64,000 nt of DNA. Source: Nocardia amamiensis (GTDB lineage Bacteria > Actinomycetota > Actinomycetes > Mycobacteriales > Mycobacteriaceae). Each line of letters starts with the position of its first letter. The first letter of the stretch is position 1. A program made the translations under genes and the position numbers. The stretch is from NCBI RefSeq assembly GCF_015477605.1, contig NZ_JADLQX010000027.1, positions 1 through 64,000 of the forward strand. Direction: 5' to 3'. The notes below the pieces were generated by a model, which saw only the letters and a list, made by a program, of their open reading frames with translations, had not been told where the DNA came from and made no database searches. Below are positions 51,858 to 60,261 of this stretch, one piece after another.

Positions 51858-51937
51858 CGGCATCTCCTCGCCTCAATGGTCGGCCGAGACGATACGGCAC
51901 CGTCGGGCCAGCGGATCGATGGCAGGCTCGGTATCGC

Positions 51938-52264
51938 TCAGGGCTGGGCGGCGGCCCAGGCGCAGATGGCGGCGAGTGGCTCCTCGAGTGTCTTGCCGAG
52001 AGTGGTGAGGGTGTATTCGACGTGTTGCGGCGGGCTTTCGCGGAGGACGTGCCGTTGGACGAGTCCGTCGGCTTCCATTCCCCGTAACGTCTCGGTCAGC
52101 ACTTTCTGGGTGATGCCCGGCAATCGTCTGCGCAGGTCGGCGTGGCGTTGCGGGCCGTCGAGCAGGGCGTAGATCAGCAGGATGCGCCACTTCGCCGACA
52201 AGCGTTCCAGAGCCTGTCGGGTTGTGCACGATTCGTCGAGCACCTCCGGAATCACCAGCGCCAT
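51938..52264 (-). CDS. HxlR family transcriptional regulator
   Basis: 108 residues from ATG 52264 with AGGAGG 7 bp upstream. Winged helix: CTTRQALERLSAKWRILLIY, RHADLRRRLPGITQKVLTETL, MEADGLVQRHVLRESPPQHVEY. Members sense aldehydes, quinones or reactive species. Divergent from an MBL-fold hydrolase and an NADP-binding protein gene, its likely targets. Confidence 0.92.
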   Translation of the reverse strand: MALVIPEVLDESCTTRQALERLSAKWRILLIYALLDGPQRHADLRRRLPGITQKVLTETLRGMEADGLVQRHVLRESPPQHVEYTLTTLGKTLEEPLAAICAWAAAQP

Positions 52265-52283
52265 GGACTGCCTCCTCGTCCGG

Positions 52284-52306
52284 GAAGGGCACCGCAAAGT
52301 GCCTTC
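52284..52306. promoter_or_regulatory. candidate HxlR operator
   Basis: GAAGGGCAC and GTGCCTTC form an inverted repeat, with one extra G in the left arm, separated by CGCAAA in the 104-bp divergent gap. The AAGGCAC-N-GTGCCTT form is plausible for the adjacent HxlR protein. Confidence 0.5.
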
Positions 52307-52368
52307 TTTCGCGGCTCGCCCGTGCGGCATACCGTCGTCGACACCAACGGTACTGAAAGGCATCACAC

Positions 52369-53205
52369 GTGGTGAACAGCGATTTCCGGATCCACACCTA
52401 CAGCGCGGGCGAGGCGGGGATCTTTGTGAACAGCTATCTGATCGAGACCGAGAAGGGGGTCGTGTTGATCGACGCCAGTCTGCTGGTTTCCGACGCGAAG
52501 GCACTGGCGGCTCGCCTGGCCGCGTTGGGCAAGCCGCTGCTCGCGGCGTTCGTGACGCACCCGCACCCTGATCATTTCAACGGTCTGCCCTACGTGGTGC
52601 CCGGGGATGTGCCGGTGTACGCCACTGTCGCGGTGGCTGAGGTCATCGATCGGAGCGCGGAGGCCAAGCGGCAGCAGTGGCAGCCCACCTACGGCGATGA
52701 GTGGCCCGACCGATACCGGGTGCCGGACCACCTGCTCGAGGACGGCGAGGTCGTCGACGTCGCCGGACTGCGGGTGAGCGTGCACGACATCGGCCCGGCC
52801 GAAAGCCACGCCGATTCCTACCTGCTCGTCGAATCCGGCCGCATACGGGCGGCGTTCATCGGCGACATCGCCTTCCACGGCACCCACTCATACCTCAGCG
52901 ACGGCCACTCGACGGCATGGCTGGCAGCGCTCGATCGGCTCTCGGACCAACTGGCCGGTGTGCCGCTGTATCCGGGCCACGGCCAACCCGGTGACGTGTC
53001 GCTGTTCGCCGACCAGCGCAAGTACCTACTGATGTACCGCGAGGCCACCGCCAGATTGGGCGGCGGAGCCGAAGCTCTGACCGAATCCCAGAAGGAGGAA
53101 CTGACCGCCACGATGATCAGATTCTCTCCCGGCGAGCCACTGAACTGGCTGGTCGCTCTCGGCGCGGACGCGGTGGCGAACGAGATGGCGGCCGCGTTCA
53201 GCTGA
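52369..53205 (+). CDS. MBL-fold metallo-hydrolase
   Basis: About 278 residues; tandem GTG codons at 52369 and 52372. The zinc motif THPHPDHFNG is complete, followed by ESHADSYLLVE, the bridging Asp in FIGDIAFHG and the His in YPGHGQPGD. Could be a glyoxalase II-like or other thioester/lactone hydrolase. First of two genes divergent from the HxlR regulator. Confidence 0.9.
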   Translation: MVNSDFRIHTYSAGEAGIFVNSYLIETEKGVVLIDASLLVSDAKALAARLAALGKPLLAAFVTHPHPDHFNGLPYVVPGDVPVYATVAVAEVIDRSAEAKRQQWQPTYGDEWPDRYRVPDHLLEDGEVVDVAGLRVSVHDIGPAESHADSYLLVESGRIRAAFIGDIAFHGTHSYLSDGHSTAWLAALDRLSDQLAGVPLYPGHGQPGDVSLFADQRKYLLMYREATARLGGGAEALTESQKEELTATMIRFSPGEPLNWLVALGADAVANEMAAAFS

Positions 53206-53269
53206 GTGCGAACCGTTCCCGATGGATTGGGGCGTCAACGAGATGATCTGTGCGAGAAAGGAAGTGGAT

Positions 53270-53917
53270 ATGACGATTGCGGTAATGGGAACCGGGCAGG
53301 TCGGACGGCGACTGGCGAGCCGACTGCAGGGGTTGGGACATGAGGTGATCCTGGGTTCGCGGACATCCGACAATGCCGATGCGGCGGCCTGGGCTCGGGA
53401 AAGCGGCGGCCGCCAGGGGACCTTCGCCGAGGCGGCGGCCGGGAGCGAGGTCATCGTGAACGCCACCGGCGGCACGGTATCCCTTGCCGCCCTGACCGCG
53501 GCTGGGCCGGAGAACCTGGCGGGCAAGGTGATCGTCGACGTGTCCAACCCGCTGCAGTTCGTGGACGGCTCGCCACGGCTGGCTGTCCCGGCGGAGGGGA
53601 GCGTCGCCGAACAGCTTCAGGCGGCATTCCCCACGGCACGGGTGGTCAAGACCCTCAACACCATGAACAACGAGCTCATGGTCGATCCGACCCGAGTTCC
53701 CGGCAGCCACAATGTCTTTCTCAGCGGAGACGACGACTCGGCCAAGGCCGATGTCGCCGCCCTGCTGCGGTCGTTCGGCTGGACCGACGAGCAGATCATT
53801 GATCTCGGCGGTGTGCGTACCGCCCGCAGCGTCGAACCCGTGGTGCTGCTGTGGGTGAGTCTCTCCCGGGCGCTCGGCACCGCCGATTTCAACTTGTCGG
53901 TGGTCCGGCCCGAATGA
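53270..53917 (+). CDS. NADP-binding oxidoreductase, F420-NADP reductase-like fold
   Basis: 215 residues from ATG 53270, AAGGAAG upstream. The Rossmann motif is MTIAVMGTGQVGRRLA, with GHEVILGSRT for NADP phosphate, then VIVDVSNPL and VVKTLNTMNNELMVDP, as in the PF03807 group (F420-dependent NADP reductase and relatives). Whether it uses F420 is not clear. Probably co-transcribed with the MBL gene. Confidence 0.85.
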   Translation: MTIAVMGTGQVGRRLASRLQGLGHEVILGSRTSDNADAAAWARESGGRQGTFAEAAAGSEVIVNATGGTVSLAALTAAGPENLAGKVIVDVSNPLQFVDGSPRLAVPAEGSVAEQLQAAFPTARVVKTLNTMNNELMVDPTRVPGSHNVFLSGDDDSAKADVAALLRSFGWTDEQIIDLGGVRTARSVEPVVLLWVSLSRALGTADFNLSVVRPE

Positions 53918-53998
53918 GCTACTGGGACATGCGCTCCGGCGGGTATTCGCCGCCGCCTGGTGTGGAATCAGCGCCTTCTGAGCTGAATTCGGGCTGGC

Positions 53999-55429
53999 TC
54001 ACCACCAGGGGGCCGGACGGTGGCGCTGCCAGTTCAGTTCGGATTCGAGTTGGGCGGCCAGCGAGATCAGGAGGGGTTCGGAGTCTGCCGTGCCCATCAG
54101 TTGGGCGCCTACGGGCAGGCCGGAGTCGGTGAACCCCGCGGGGACGTTGACGCTCGGCCAGCCGAGGACGTTCCAGGGCCAGGTGTAGGGGCAGGCGGCG
54201 GTGATGAGGTCGTTGGTGGCGGTGATGCCGATGCCATCGATCTCCTCGGCGCGCGGTGGGGGAGTCGCGGTGGTGGGGGCGAGGACCACGTCGTAGTCGC
54301 GGAAGAAGTGGCCGATTCGCCTGTGTAGCAAGGGTTCCAATTGGCGTGCCGCGTAGAGGGCGGGACCCTCGAGCACGCGGCCGATCCGGGCGTTGGCCGT
54401 GGTGCGCGCGTCGACCTCGAGCCCGGGCATCCGGTTGTACACCCGCCGGATGCCCGCCAGCGAACGCGGCAGGAACGAGGCGCCGATCATGATGCCGTAG
54501 TGCAAGTCGGCCACGGTCACCGTGTGGCCGAGCTTGCGGAGGGTGTCGGCGGTGCTCCGGACCGCTTGCTCCACCTCGGGGTCGAGGGCTGTCTTGGTCG
54601 CTGTGAACGGAATTCGCAGTGATAGCGCGATCCGCAACCGGCCGGGGTCGCGGCCGACGGCGTCCGTAGCGGTGATCGGGGCGGGCGTGTGCAGGTCGCC
54701 GGTGTGTGGACCGGCGGCCGAGTCCAGCAGCAGCGCCGCGTCCGCGACGGTGCGCGCCAGCGGGCCGTTCACGGTGAGTCCGTAGAACAGTTCGCCTTCC
54801 GGCCAAGTGGAGATCCGCCCGCGCTGCGGCTTGATGCCGACCAGGTTGGTCCAGGCGGACGGAATGCGGATCGACACCGCCCCGTCGGAACCCAGTGCGG
54901 CGGGGACCAATCCGGCCGCGACGGCAGCCGCCGAGCCGCCGGAGGACCCACCGGGCGTCCGCGTGCGGTCCCACGGATTGCGGGTGTGGCCGAACGAGGC
55001 GGCGCTGGTGAACGGCCACTGGCCGAGTTCGCAGGTGTTGGTCTTGCCGACGATCACCGCGCCCGCCGCGCGCAGCCGCCGAACCGATTCGGCGTCTTGG
55101 GTTTTCGGTGCGAACTCGCCGCCGCAGCCGAAGGCGGTCGGCTCGCCCGCGATGTCGGTGTCGTCTTTCACCGCGATGGGCACGCCCAGTAGCGGCAGCC
55201 GTTCGCCGGCGGCGAGCCGCCGGTCGGCCTCGGCGGCCTCGGCCAGCGCCCCTTCGCGGCGCACGATCCGGAAAGCGTTGAGCGTGGGTTGCGCCGCCTC
55301 GATCCGGTCGAGTGCGCCGCTGACCGCCGCAGTCGAGGTGATCGCGCCGCTCGCGATCGCGGCGGCCAGTTCGGCCAGCCCCAGCTCCCGCGTATCGGGC
55401 GGCAGGCGGGTCGGATCGGACACCGTCAT
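53999..55429 (-). CDS. amiA2: amidase, AmiA2-like
   Basis: 476 residues of the amidase-signature family. Ser-cisSer-Lys triad: Lys in PIAVKDDTDIAG, Ser in TPGGSSGGSAAAVAAG, and nucleophile Ser in SDGAVSIRIPSAW. Hydrolyses an amide to acid and ammonia. Corresponds to Rv2363 by order (era-amiA2-recO in mycobacteria); here both intervals contain extra genes. Confidence 0.9.
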   Translation of the reverse strand: MTVSDPTRLPPDTRELGLAELAAAIASGAITSTAAVSGALDRIEAAQPTLNAFRIVRREGALAEAAEADRRLAAGERLPLLGVPIAVKDDTDIAGEPTAFGCGGEFAPKTQDAESVRRLRAAGAVIVGKTNTCELGQWPFTSAASFGHTRNPWDRTRTPGGSSGGSAAAVAAGLVPAALGSDGAVSIRIPSAWTNLVGIKPQRGRISTWPEGELFYGLTVNGPLARTVADAALLLDSAAGPHTGDLHTPAPITATDAVGRDPGRLRIALSLRIPFTATKTALDPEVEQAVRSTADTLRKLGHTVTVADLHYGIMIGASFLPRSLAGIRRVYNRMPGLEVDARTTANARIGRVLEGPALYAARQLEPLLHRRIGHFFRDYDVVLAPTTATPPPRAEEIDGIGITATNDLITAACPYTWPWNVLGWPSVNVPAGFTDSGLPVGAQLMGTADSEPLLISLAAQLESELNWQRHRPAPWW

Positions 55430-55523
55430 CTGAGCTCCGTCTCGTCGTGTTTCGGGTAACCGTATCCACCGCTCTGGTCAAGCGTCCATATCGGCGGCAC
55501 GAAATCCACCCTGGGTAGGATAG

Positions 55524-55544
55524 ACATACATACCGTATGTATGT
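55524..55544. promoter_or_regulatory. perfect 21-bp palindrome, TetR-type operator
   Basis: Two 10-bp arms (ACATACATAC and its reverse complement) around a single C. It lies 39 bp before the alpha/beta hydrolase start, where it can block transcription of the hydrolase-tetR pair. The TetR protein at 56436 is the natural candidate to bind it. Confidence 0.8.
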
Positions 55545-55582
55545 AAAAGTGGCCGGGAACCTGAGACGACTGGGAGGACCCC

Positions 55583-56449
55583 ATGGCAACCAGCACAGCA
55601 CTCGGCCGCGTCCACGAGGTGGACTTGCCCGGCGGCCGGATCCGCTATCACGAGACCGGGGAGGGCGCTCCGGTCGTCTTCGTGCACGGCCTGCTCGTCA
55701 ACGCCGACCTGTGGCGCAAGGTGGTCCCGGTGATCGCCGCCGCCGGATACCGCTGCCTGACGCCGGACTGGCCCCTCGGCTCGCACGAGATTCCCGTTCC
55801 CGACGCCGAGTTGACCCCGGTCGGCGTCGCCGATCTGATATCCGCTTTCCTGGAGCGCCTCGACCTCACCGATGTCACATTGGTCGCCAATGACACCGGT
55901 GGAGCGATCACCCAGGTGTTGCTGACCCGCGATCGCTCGAGGATCGGCCGCGTCGTGCTCGCCTCGGTGGACAGCTACGAGGGCTTCCTGCCGCAGCCGT
56001 TCACGGCGCTCCCGCTGCTGGCGAAGATCCCCGGGTCACTCCGCCTGCTGACCGAGCTGATGCGCGTCCGGGCACTGCATCGCCTGCCGGTCGCCTTCGG
56101 CTGGGTCGCCAAGCGGCCGGTGCCGCCGGAGATCACCGACTCCTATCTGCTGCCGAGCCGCCGGTCGGCCGCGATCCGGAAAGACCTGCGCCGCTTCCTG
56201 AAATCCGCGCATCGCCGGTACACCCTCGAAGCCGCGCGGCACTTCGCCGACGTCGATGTCCCGGTACTGCTGGCCTGGGCGCGCGAGGACCGCCTGTTCC
56301 CGGTGTCGTTCGCCGAACGTCTCTCCCGCGACCTGCCGGACGCGACGCTGAAGCTCATCGACGACTCCTACACCTTCCTGCCGGAGGACCAGCCCGAGTT
56401 GCTCGCCGAATCGATTCTGGAGTTCACTCGGCTGCATGCCACGCCGTAG
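55583..56449 (+). CDS. alpha/beta hydrolase, haloalkane-dehalogenase-like subgroup
   Basis: 288 residues. Oxyanion region FVHGLLVNADLW. At the nucleophile elbow stands VANDTGGAITQ, so Asp rather than Ser is probably the nucleophile, as in dehalogenases and epoxide hydrolases. Charge relay: AREDRLFP and a C-terminal stretch without a clear His (DSYTFLPEDQP), which raises doubt about activity. Overlaps the tetR gene by 14 bp; preceded by a perfect palindrome. Confidence 0.85.
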   Translation: MATSTALGRVHEVDLPGGRIRYHETGEGAPVVFVHGLLVNADLWRKVVPVIAAAGYRCLTPDWPLGSHEIPVPDAELTPVGVADLISAFLERLDLTDVTLVANDTGGAITQVLLTRDRSRIGRVVLASVDSYEGFLPQPFTALPLLAKIPGSLRLLTELMRVRALHRLPVAFGWVAKRPVPPEITDSYLLPSRRSAAIRKDLRRFLKSAHRRYTLEAARHFADVDVPVLLAWAREDRLFPVSFAERLSRDLPDATLKLIDDSYTFLPEDQPELLAESILEFTRLHATP

Positions 56450-57035
56450 CCAGGAAGACCGCTCTCGCGCCACCAGAGCCGCGCTCGAACAGGCCGGACG
56501 CCGGCTGTTCACCGAGCGCGGCTTCGCGGGGACCTCGGCCGAAGAGCTGGTCACCGAGGCGGGGGTCACCCGTGGCGCGTTGCACCATCACTACGGCGAC
56601 AAGCGCGGCCTGTTCTTGGCGGTGCTGGAGCAGATCGAGGTCGAGACCACCGACGAAATCGAAAAGGCCATCGCCGCAGTGGATTCCGACGATGTGATGG
56701 CCGGGATGACGGCGGGACTCGGGCTCTTCCTGGAGATCTGTCAGCGGCCCGCGATGTTGCGGATCGCACTCTCCGACGCCCCCGCCGTGCTCGGCTGGCA
56801 GGCCTGGCGCGAATTCGAGTCGGCCCACGGCCTCGGCCTGATCACCGCCCAGCTCGAGCGCGCCCGCGATGCCGGATTGATCGCCGACGCCCCGATCCCC
56901 GTGCTGGCCCAGCTCGTGGTCAGCGTGGTCAGCGAGGCCGCCCTGATCGTCGCGCACGCCGGCGACCCGGACACTGCCCGCGCGCAGGCCCAGCAGTCGG
57001 TGCTCCTGCTGATCTCCGGACTTATCCGCAATTAG
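56436..57035 (+). CDS. TetR family regulator
   Basis: 199 residues. HTH TSAEELVTEAGVTRGALHHHYGDKRGLFLA near residues 30-60; helical C-terminal ligand domain. Translated from an ATG inside the hydrolase gene, so the two proteins are made together. Probably autoregulates through the 21-bp palindrome at 55524. Confidence 0.92.
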   Translation: MPRRSQEDRSRATRAALEQAGRRLFTERGFAGTSAEELVTEAGVTRGALHHHYGDKRGLFLAVLEQIEVETTDEIEKAIAAVDSDDVMAGMTAGLGLFLEICQRPAMLRIALSDAPAVLGWQAWREFESAHGLGLITAQLERARDAGLIADAPIPVLAQLVVSVVSEAALIVAHAGDPDTARAQAQQSVLLLISGLIRN

Positions 57036-57044
57036 ACTCAGCCT

Positions 57045-57824
57045 GTGCGTTTGTATCGGGACGAGGCGGTAGTGGTGCGCCAGCACAAGCTGGGCGAGGC
57101 GGATCGCATCGTCACGCTGCTCACCCGCCAGCACGGCCTGGTACGCGCGGTCGCCAAGGGCGTGCGGCGCACCAAGTCGCGGTTCGGAGCCCGGCTGGAG
57201 CCGTTCTCCTATATCGACGTGCAGTTGCATCCGGGACGCACGCTCGACACCGTCACCCAGGTGCACACGATGGAGTCGTTCGCCGCCGACATCATCGACG
57301 ACTACGGGCGCTACACCACCGCGTGCGCCGTGCTGGAAACCGCCGAACGCCTGGCGGGCGAGGAGCGCGCGCCCGCGCCCCGGCTGCACGCGCTCACCGC
57401 GAGCGCCCTGCGCGCGATCGCGGCCAAACAGCGGCCGCACGAACTGATCCTGGATGCATTCCTATTGCGCGCCATGGGTTTCGCGGGCTGGGCGCCAGCA
57501 CTCGACGAGTGCGCCAAGTGTGCGACGCCGGGCCCGCATCGGGCGTTCCACGTCGCGGCCGGTGGCGCGGTGTGCGTGCATTGTCGTCCACCAGGCGCCG
57601 CGACACCCGCTCCCGGCGTGCTCGACTTCCTGGTCGCGCTGCGGCGGGGGGAGTGGGAGTACGTCGAGACGGTGCCCGAAGCGGTGCGCAAACAAGCCAG
57701 CGGGCTGGTCGCGGCGCATCTGCAGTGGCATCTGGAGCGTCAGTTGCGCACCCTGCCGTTGGTCGAGCGGTCCGCGCAGACTAATCCACGAACTGCAGCT
57801 CTACCTGGGGCAGCTCGATCATGA
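57045..57824 (+). CDS. recO: DNA repair protein RecO
   Basis: 259 residues, GTG start. N-terminal OB fold (RDEAVVVRQHKLGEADRIVTLLTRQHG), helical domain, and a zinc finger CAKCATPG...CVHCRPPG. Loads RecA on SSB-coated DNA with RecR. Corresponds to Rv2362c. Its last 44 bp overlap the convergent gene that stops at 57781. Confidence 0.94.
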   Translation: MRLYRDEAVVVRQHKLGEADRIVTLLTRQHGLVRAVAKGVRRTKSRFGARLEPFSYIDVQLHPGRTLDTVTQVHTMESFAADIIDDYGRYTTACAVLETAERLAGEERAPAPRLHALTASALRAIAAKQRPHELILDAFLLRAMGFAGWAPALDECAKCATPGPHRAFHVAAGGAVCVHCRPPGAATPAPGVLDFLVALRRGEWEYVETVPEAVRKQASGLVAAHLQWHLERQLRTLPLVERSAQTNPRTAALPGAARS

Positions 57825-58161
57825 CCCGGGCGCACACCGCGCGGTGCCAGGTGGCCGGGAAGCGGGTGCCGGGCTCGTGCTTGCTGTAGTCGTCGTTGGT
57901 CCGGTAGGTGTGCAGCCGGGGCGAGATCTCGCCGGTGTCGATGGCTTCGACCATGGCCTCGATCACCTGCTCGGTCTCCTCCGCGATGGCGGCGAGTTCG
58001 CGCGCGACGACGTCCGGGATCTGGAAGGCCCCCTTCTCCCACCGCTCGACGGTGCGCTCGGCGACCGCGAAGAACCGCGCGCACCAGGGAACCGGAAGGC
58101 CGAGTAATTCGCGAGTGGCCCGGAAACCGGCCGCGGTCCCGGTGCCTGGTAAATCGGTCAC
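57781..58161 (-). CDS. small HTH-type protein, hypothetical
   Basis: 126 residues from GTG 58161 with GGGGAGGGG upstream; GTG 58188 is possible but precedes that site. The N-terminal half looks like a degenerate lambda-repressor-like HTH (FRATRELLGLPVPWCARFFAVAERTVERWEKG), followed by helix ARELAAIAEETEQVIEAMVEAI and a C-terminal beta part. Function unknown. Convergent with recO. Confidence 0.75.
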   Translation of the reverse strand: MTDLPGTGTAAGFRATRELLGLPVPWCARFFAVAERTVERWEKGAFQIPDVVARELAAIAEETEQVIEAMVEAIDTGEISPRLHTYRTNDDYSKHEPGTRFPATWHRAVCARVMIELPQVELQFVD

Positions 58162-58282
58162 GTTCGAGAAACCCCTCCCCAGTATCACGATCAGGACAAG
58201 AATAGATCACCGTGCCGGTGCGAACCGCGGAATTGGTCAGGAAGCAACGCGGCAGTAGGGTCGGCCGCGGCGATCAGGCAGG

Positions 58283-59101
58283 ATGGAGGCCGTGATCCTC
58301 CGCCGAGACTCCGCTACCGCGACCGCGCCGAAAACCGCAGGTGTCGTCCGCCCGCCCGCGCCGCATCCGTCCGGAGCTCGGCCGCCGCAGCTGCCGTCCG
58401 AACTGGTGCCCAACCACGTCGCGCTGGTGATGGACGGCAACGGCCGCTGGGCCCAAGAGCGGGGGCTGCCGCGCACCGCGGGCCACGAGCGCGGCGAAGC
58501 GGTGCTGATGGACACCGTCGAGGGCTGCATCGAGATCGGTGTGAAGTGGCTGTCGGCGTACGCCTTCTCCACCGAGAACTGGCGGCGCAGCCCCGAGGAA
58601 GTCCGCTTCCTCATGGGCTTCAACCGCGACGTGATCCGCCGCCGCCGCGACGAGATGAACGAGATGGGTGTACGTGTGCGCTGGGCCGGTCGCAGGCCGC
58701 GCCTGTGGCGCAGCGTGATCAAGGAATTGGAGATCGCCGAGGAGCTCACCAAGAACAACACGGTGATGACCCTCACGATGTGCGTCAACTACGGCGGACG
58801 CGCCGAGATCGCCGACGCGGCAAGGGAGATCGCGCGCCGGGTGGCGGCGGGGGAGCTCGATCCGGAGAAGGTCACCGAGGCCACGCTGGCGAAATACCTC
58901 GACGAGCCCGACATGCCGGACGTGGACCTGTTCCTGCGCCCGTCGGGCGAGTTCCGCAGCTCCAACTTCCTCATCTGGCAGTCGGCGTACGCCGAATTCG
59001 TCTACCAGCACACGCTGTTTCCGGATTTCGACCGGCGCAATCTGTGGGAGGCCTGCGTCGAGTACGCGAAGCGGGACCGCCGTTTCGGCGGCACCAAGTG
59101 A
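58283..59101 (+). CDS. uppS: decaprenyl diphosphate synthase / UppS-type cis-prenyltransferase
   Basis: 272 residues. Catalytic Asp in VMDGNGRWAQERGL, then HERGEAV, YAFSTENWRRS, and LRPSGEFRSSNFLIWQSAYAE. It makes the polyprenyl carrier lipid used in cell-wall synthesis. The first 40 residues are a Pro/Ala-rich extension. Corresponds to Rv2361c. Confidence 0.94.
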   Translation: MEAVILRRDSATATAPKTAGVVRPPAPHPSGARPPQLPSELVPNHVALVMDGNGRWAQERGLPRTAGHERGEAVLMDTVEGCIEIGVKWLSAYAFSTENWRRSPEEVRFLMGFNRDVIRRRRDEMNEMGVRVRWAGRRPRLWRSVIKELEIAEELTKNNTVMTLTMCVNYGGRAEIADAAREIARRVAAGELDPEKVTEATLAKYLDEPDMPDVDLFLRPSGEFRSSNFLIWQSAYAEFVYQHTLFPDFDRRNLWEACVEYAKRDRRFGGTK

Positions 59102-59526
59102 ACGGGGACGCGGAGATGGACGCGGCGGTGACTCCCGACCAGGAGCTGCAGGCACGCGCCGGAGCGTGCCTGTCGCGGTATGACATCGATGTGCGCGTCG
59201 ACCCCGAAGGGTCGCTCGGATTCGAGTACCAGGGCGCCCTGTGCTCGCTGCGCGCGGTGAATCTCGCGCCCGGCCTGGACGTGCTGACCCTGACCTGCGT
59301 GCTGGCCTGGGATCGCCCATTGAAGCCGCAGCTGCACAAGCGCGTCGCCGAGCGCAACAACGCATTGCAGTTCGGCTCGCTCACCGTGATCGGCCACGGC
59401 AAGCTCGCCGACGTCATCCTGCGCTACACCTTCCCGGCTGCGGGCCTGGACGACCAGGCGCTGACCACGATGCTGCTGCTCGTGCTGTCCAACGCGAGCC
59501 GCGCCAGGCAGGGACTGCTGCCCTGA
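59098..59526 (+). CDS. YbjN-like conserved protein (Rv2360c-like)
   Basis: 142 residues from a GTG overlapping the uppS stop (GTGA), or 136 from ATG 59116. Small alpha/beta protein with CSLRAVNLAPGLDVLTLTC and HGKLADVILRYTFPAAGL, resembling the YbjN/type III chaperone-like fold. No catalytic motif. Conserved next to uppS in this order. Its stop is 7 bp from the convergent TetR stop. Confidence 0.75.
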   Translation: MNGDAEMDAAVTPDQELQARAGACLSRYDIDVRVDPEGSLGFEYQGALCSLRAVNLAPGLDVLTLTCVLAWDRPLKPQLHKRVAERNNALQFGSLTVIGHGKLADVILRYTFPAAGLDDQALTTMLLLVLSNASRARQGLLP

Positions 59527-59533
59527 GCCCGGC

Positions 59534-60160
59534 TCAGCGGCTCTCGCCTGCTGTCGTGGCGGCGGTTTCGCCGTAGGGAAGCAGGGTGCGCACGCCGCGC
59601 GCCAGCGTCTCCGGATCCAGGTCCTCGAGGATGAGGTGCTGGAGGATGAACCCGGGCAGCAGCCCGATGATCGCCTTGGCGACGGCATCGACGTCGGCGT
59701 CCTCCGGTAGCCAGCCCTTTTCGCACATGCGCTGCGCGTAGGTGACCCACAGCGCTCGCATCGCGCCGATCGCCTCGCGGACCATCACGGCCGCCCTGGG
59801 ATGGACCAGGGCCAGCGCCCAAGCCTGCGGCGCCAGCCGCACCGGCCCGTCGGGCCCGCTGCAGCGCACGACCTCCTCGGCGACCACGGCGATCACTTCG
59901 GCGGGCGTGGGGAGCGGGTCGCGTCCGATCGCCTGCTCCATCGCCACGCGCAGCCGCACCGTCGTCTCGTTGGCCAGTGCCGTGATCAGCTCGTCTTTGC
60001 TCTTGAAGTAGCGGTATACCGCGCCGGCTGACAGGCCCGACTCCGCGAACACGTCTTGCATCGAGGTCTCGTGGAACCCCTTGCGGGCGAAGCATTTCCG
60101 CGCGGCGTCCAGGATCTGCCGCCTGCGGCGTTCGAGATGCTCTTCGGTAACTCGGGGCAT
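59534..60160 (-). CDS. TetR family regulator of the adjacent membrane protein
   Basis: 208 residues. HTH TSMQDVFAESGLSAGAVYRYFKSKDELI; C-terminal domain of the common actinobacterial TetR type. Divergent from a membrane protein gene. Two near-identical boxes in opposite orientation fill the gap, one beside each start. Confidence 0.92.
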   Translation of the reverse strand: MPRVTEEHLERRRRQILDAARKCFARKGFHETSMQDVFAESGLSAGAVYRYFKSKDELITALANETTVRLRVAMEQAIGRDPLPTPAEVIAVVAEEVVRCSGPDGPVRLAPQAWALALVHPRAAVMVREAIGAMRALWVTYAQRMCEKGWLPEDADVDAVAKAIIGLLPGFILQHLILEDLDPETLARGVRTLLPYGETAATTAGESR

Positions 60161-60171
60161 GTCTCCAAATT

Positions 60172-60248
60172 AAAACGAATATCCGTTCTTGACAACTTCG
60201 TCCGAACGTGCGACGGTCGGAGGACCTAAAAGAACGAACATTCGATTT
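60172..60248. promoter_or_regulatory. pair of inverted TetR operators
   Basis: Box 1 read on the minus strand (60190-60172) is AAGAACGGATATTCGTTTT; box 2 on the plus strand (60230-60248) is AAGAACGAACATTCGATTT. They match at 16 of 19 positions and each has an inner CGRA-N2-TTCG dyad. Their mirrored placement suits coordinate repression of both divergent genes. Confidence 0.7.
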
Positions 60249-60261
60249 ATGGGAGATGGTT

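Noticed and set aside
41500..53990. Prophage or conjugative element
   Set aside because: No integrase, phage structural, relaxase or replication gene was seen, although the region is clearly accessory.
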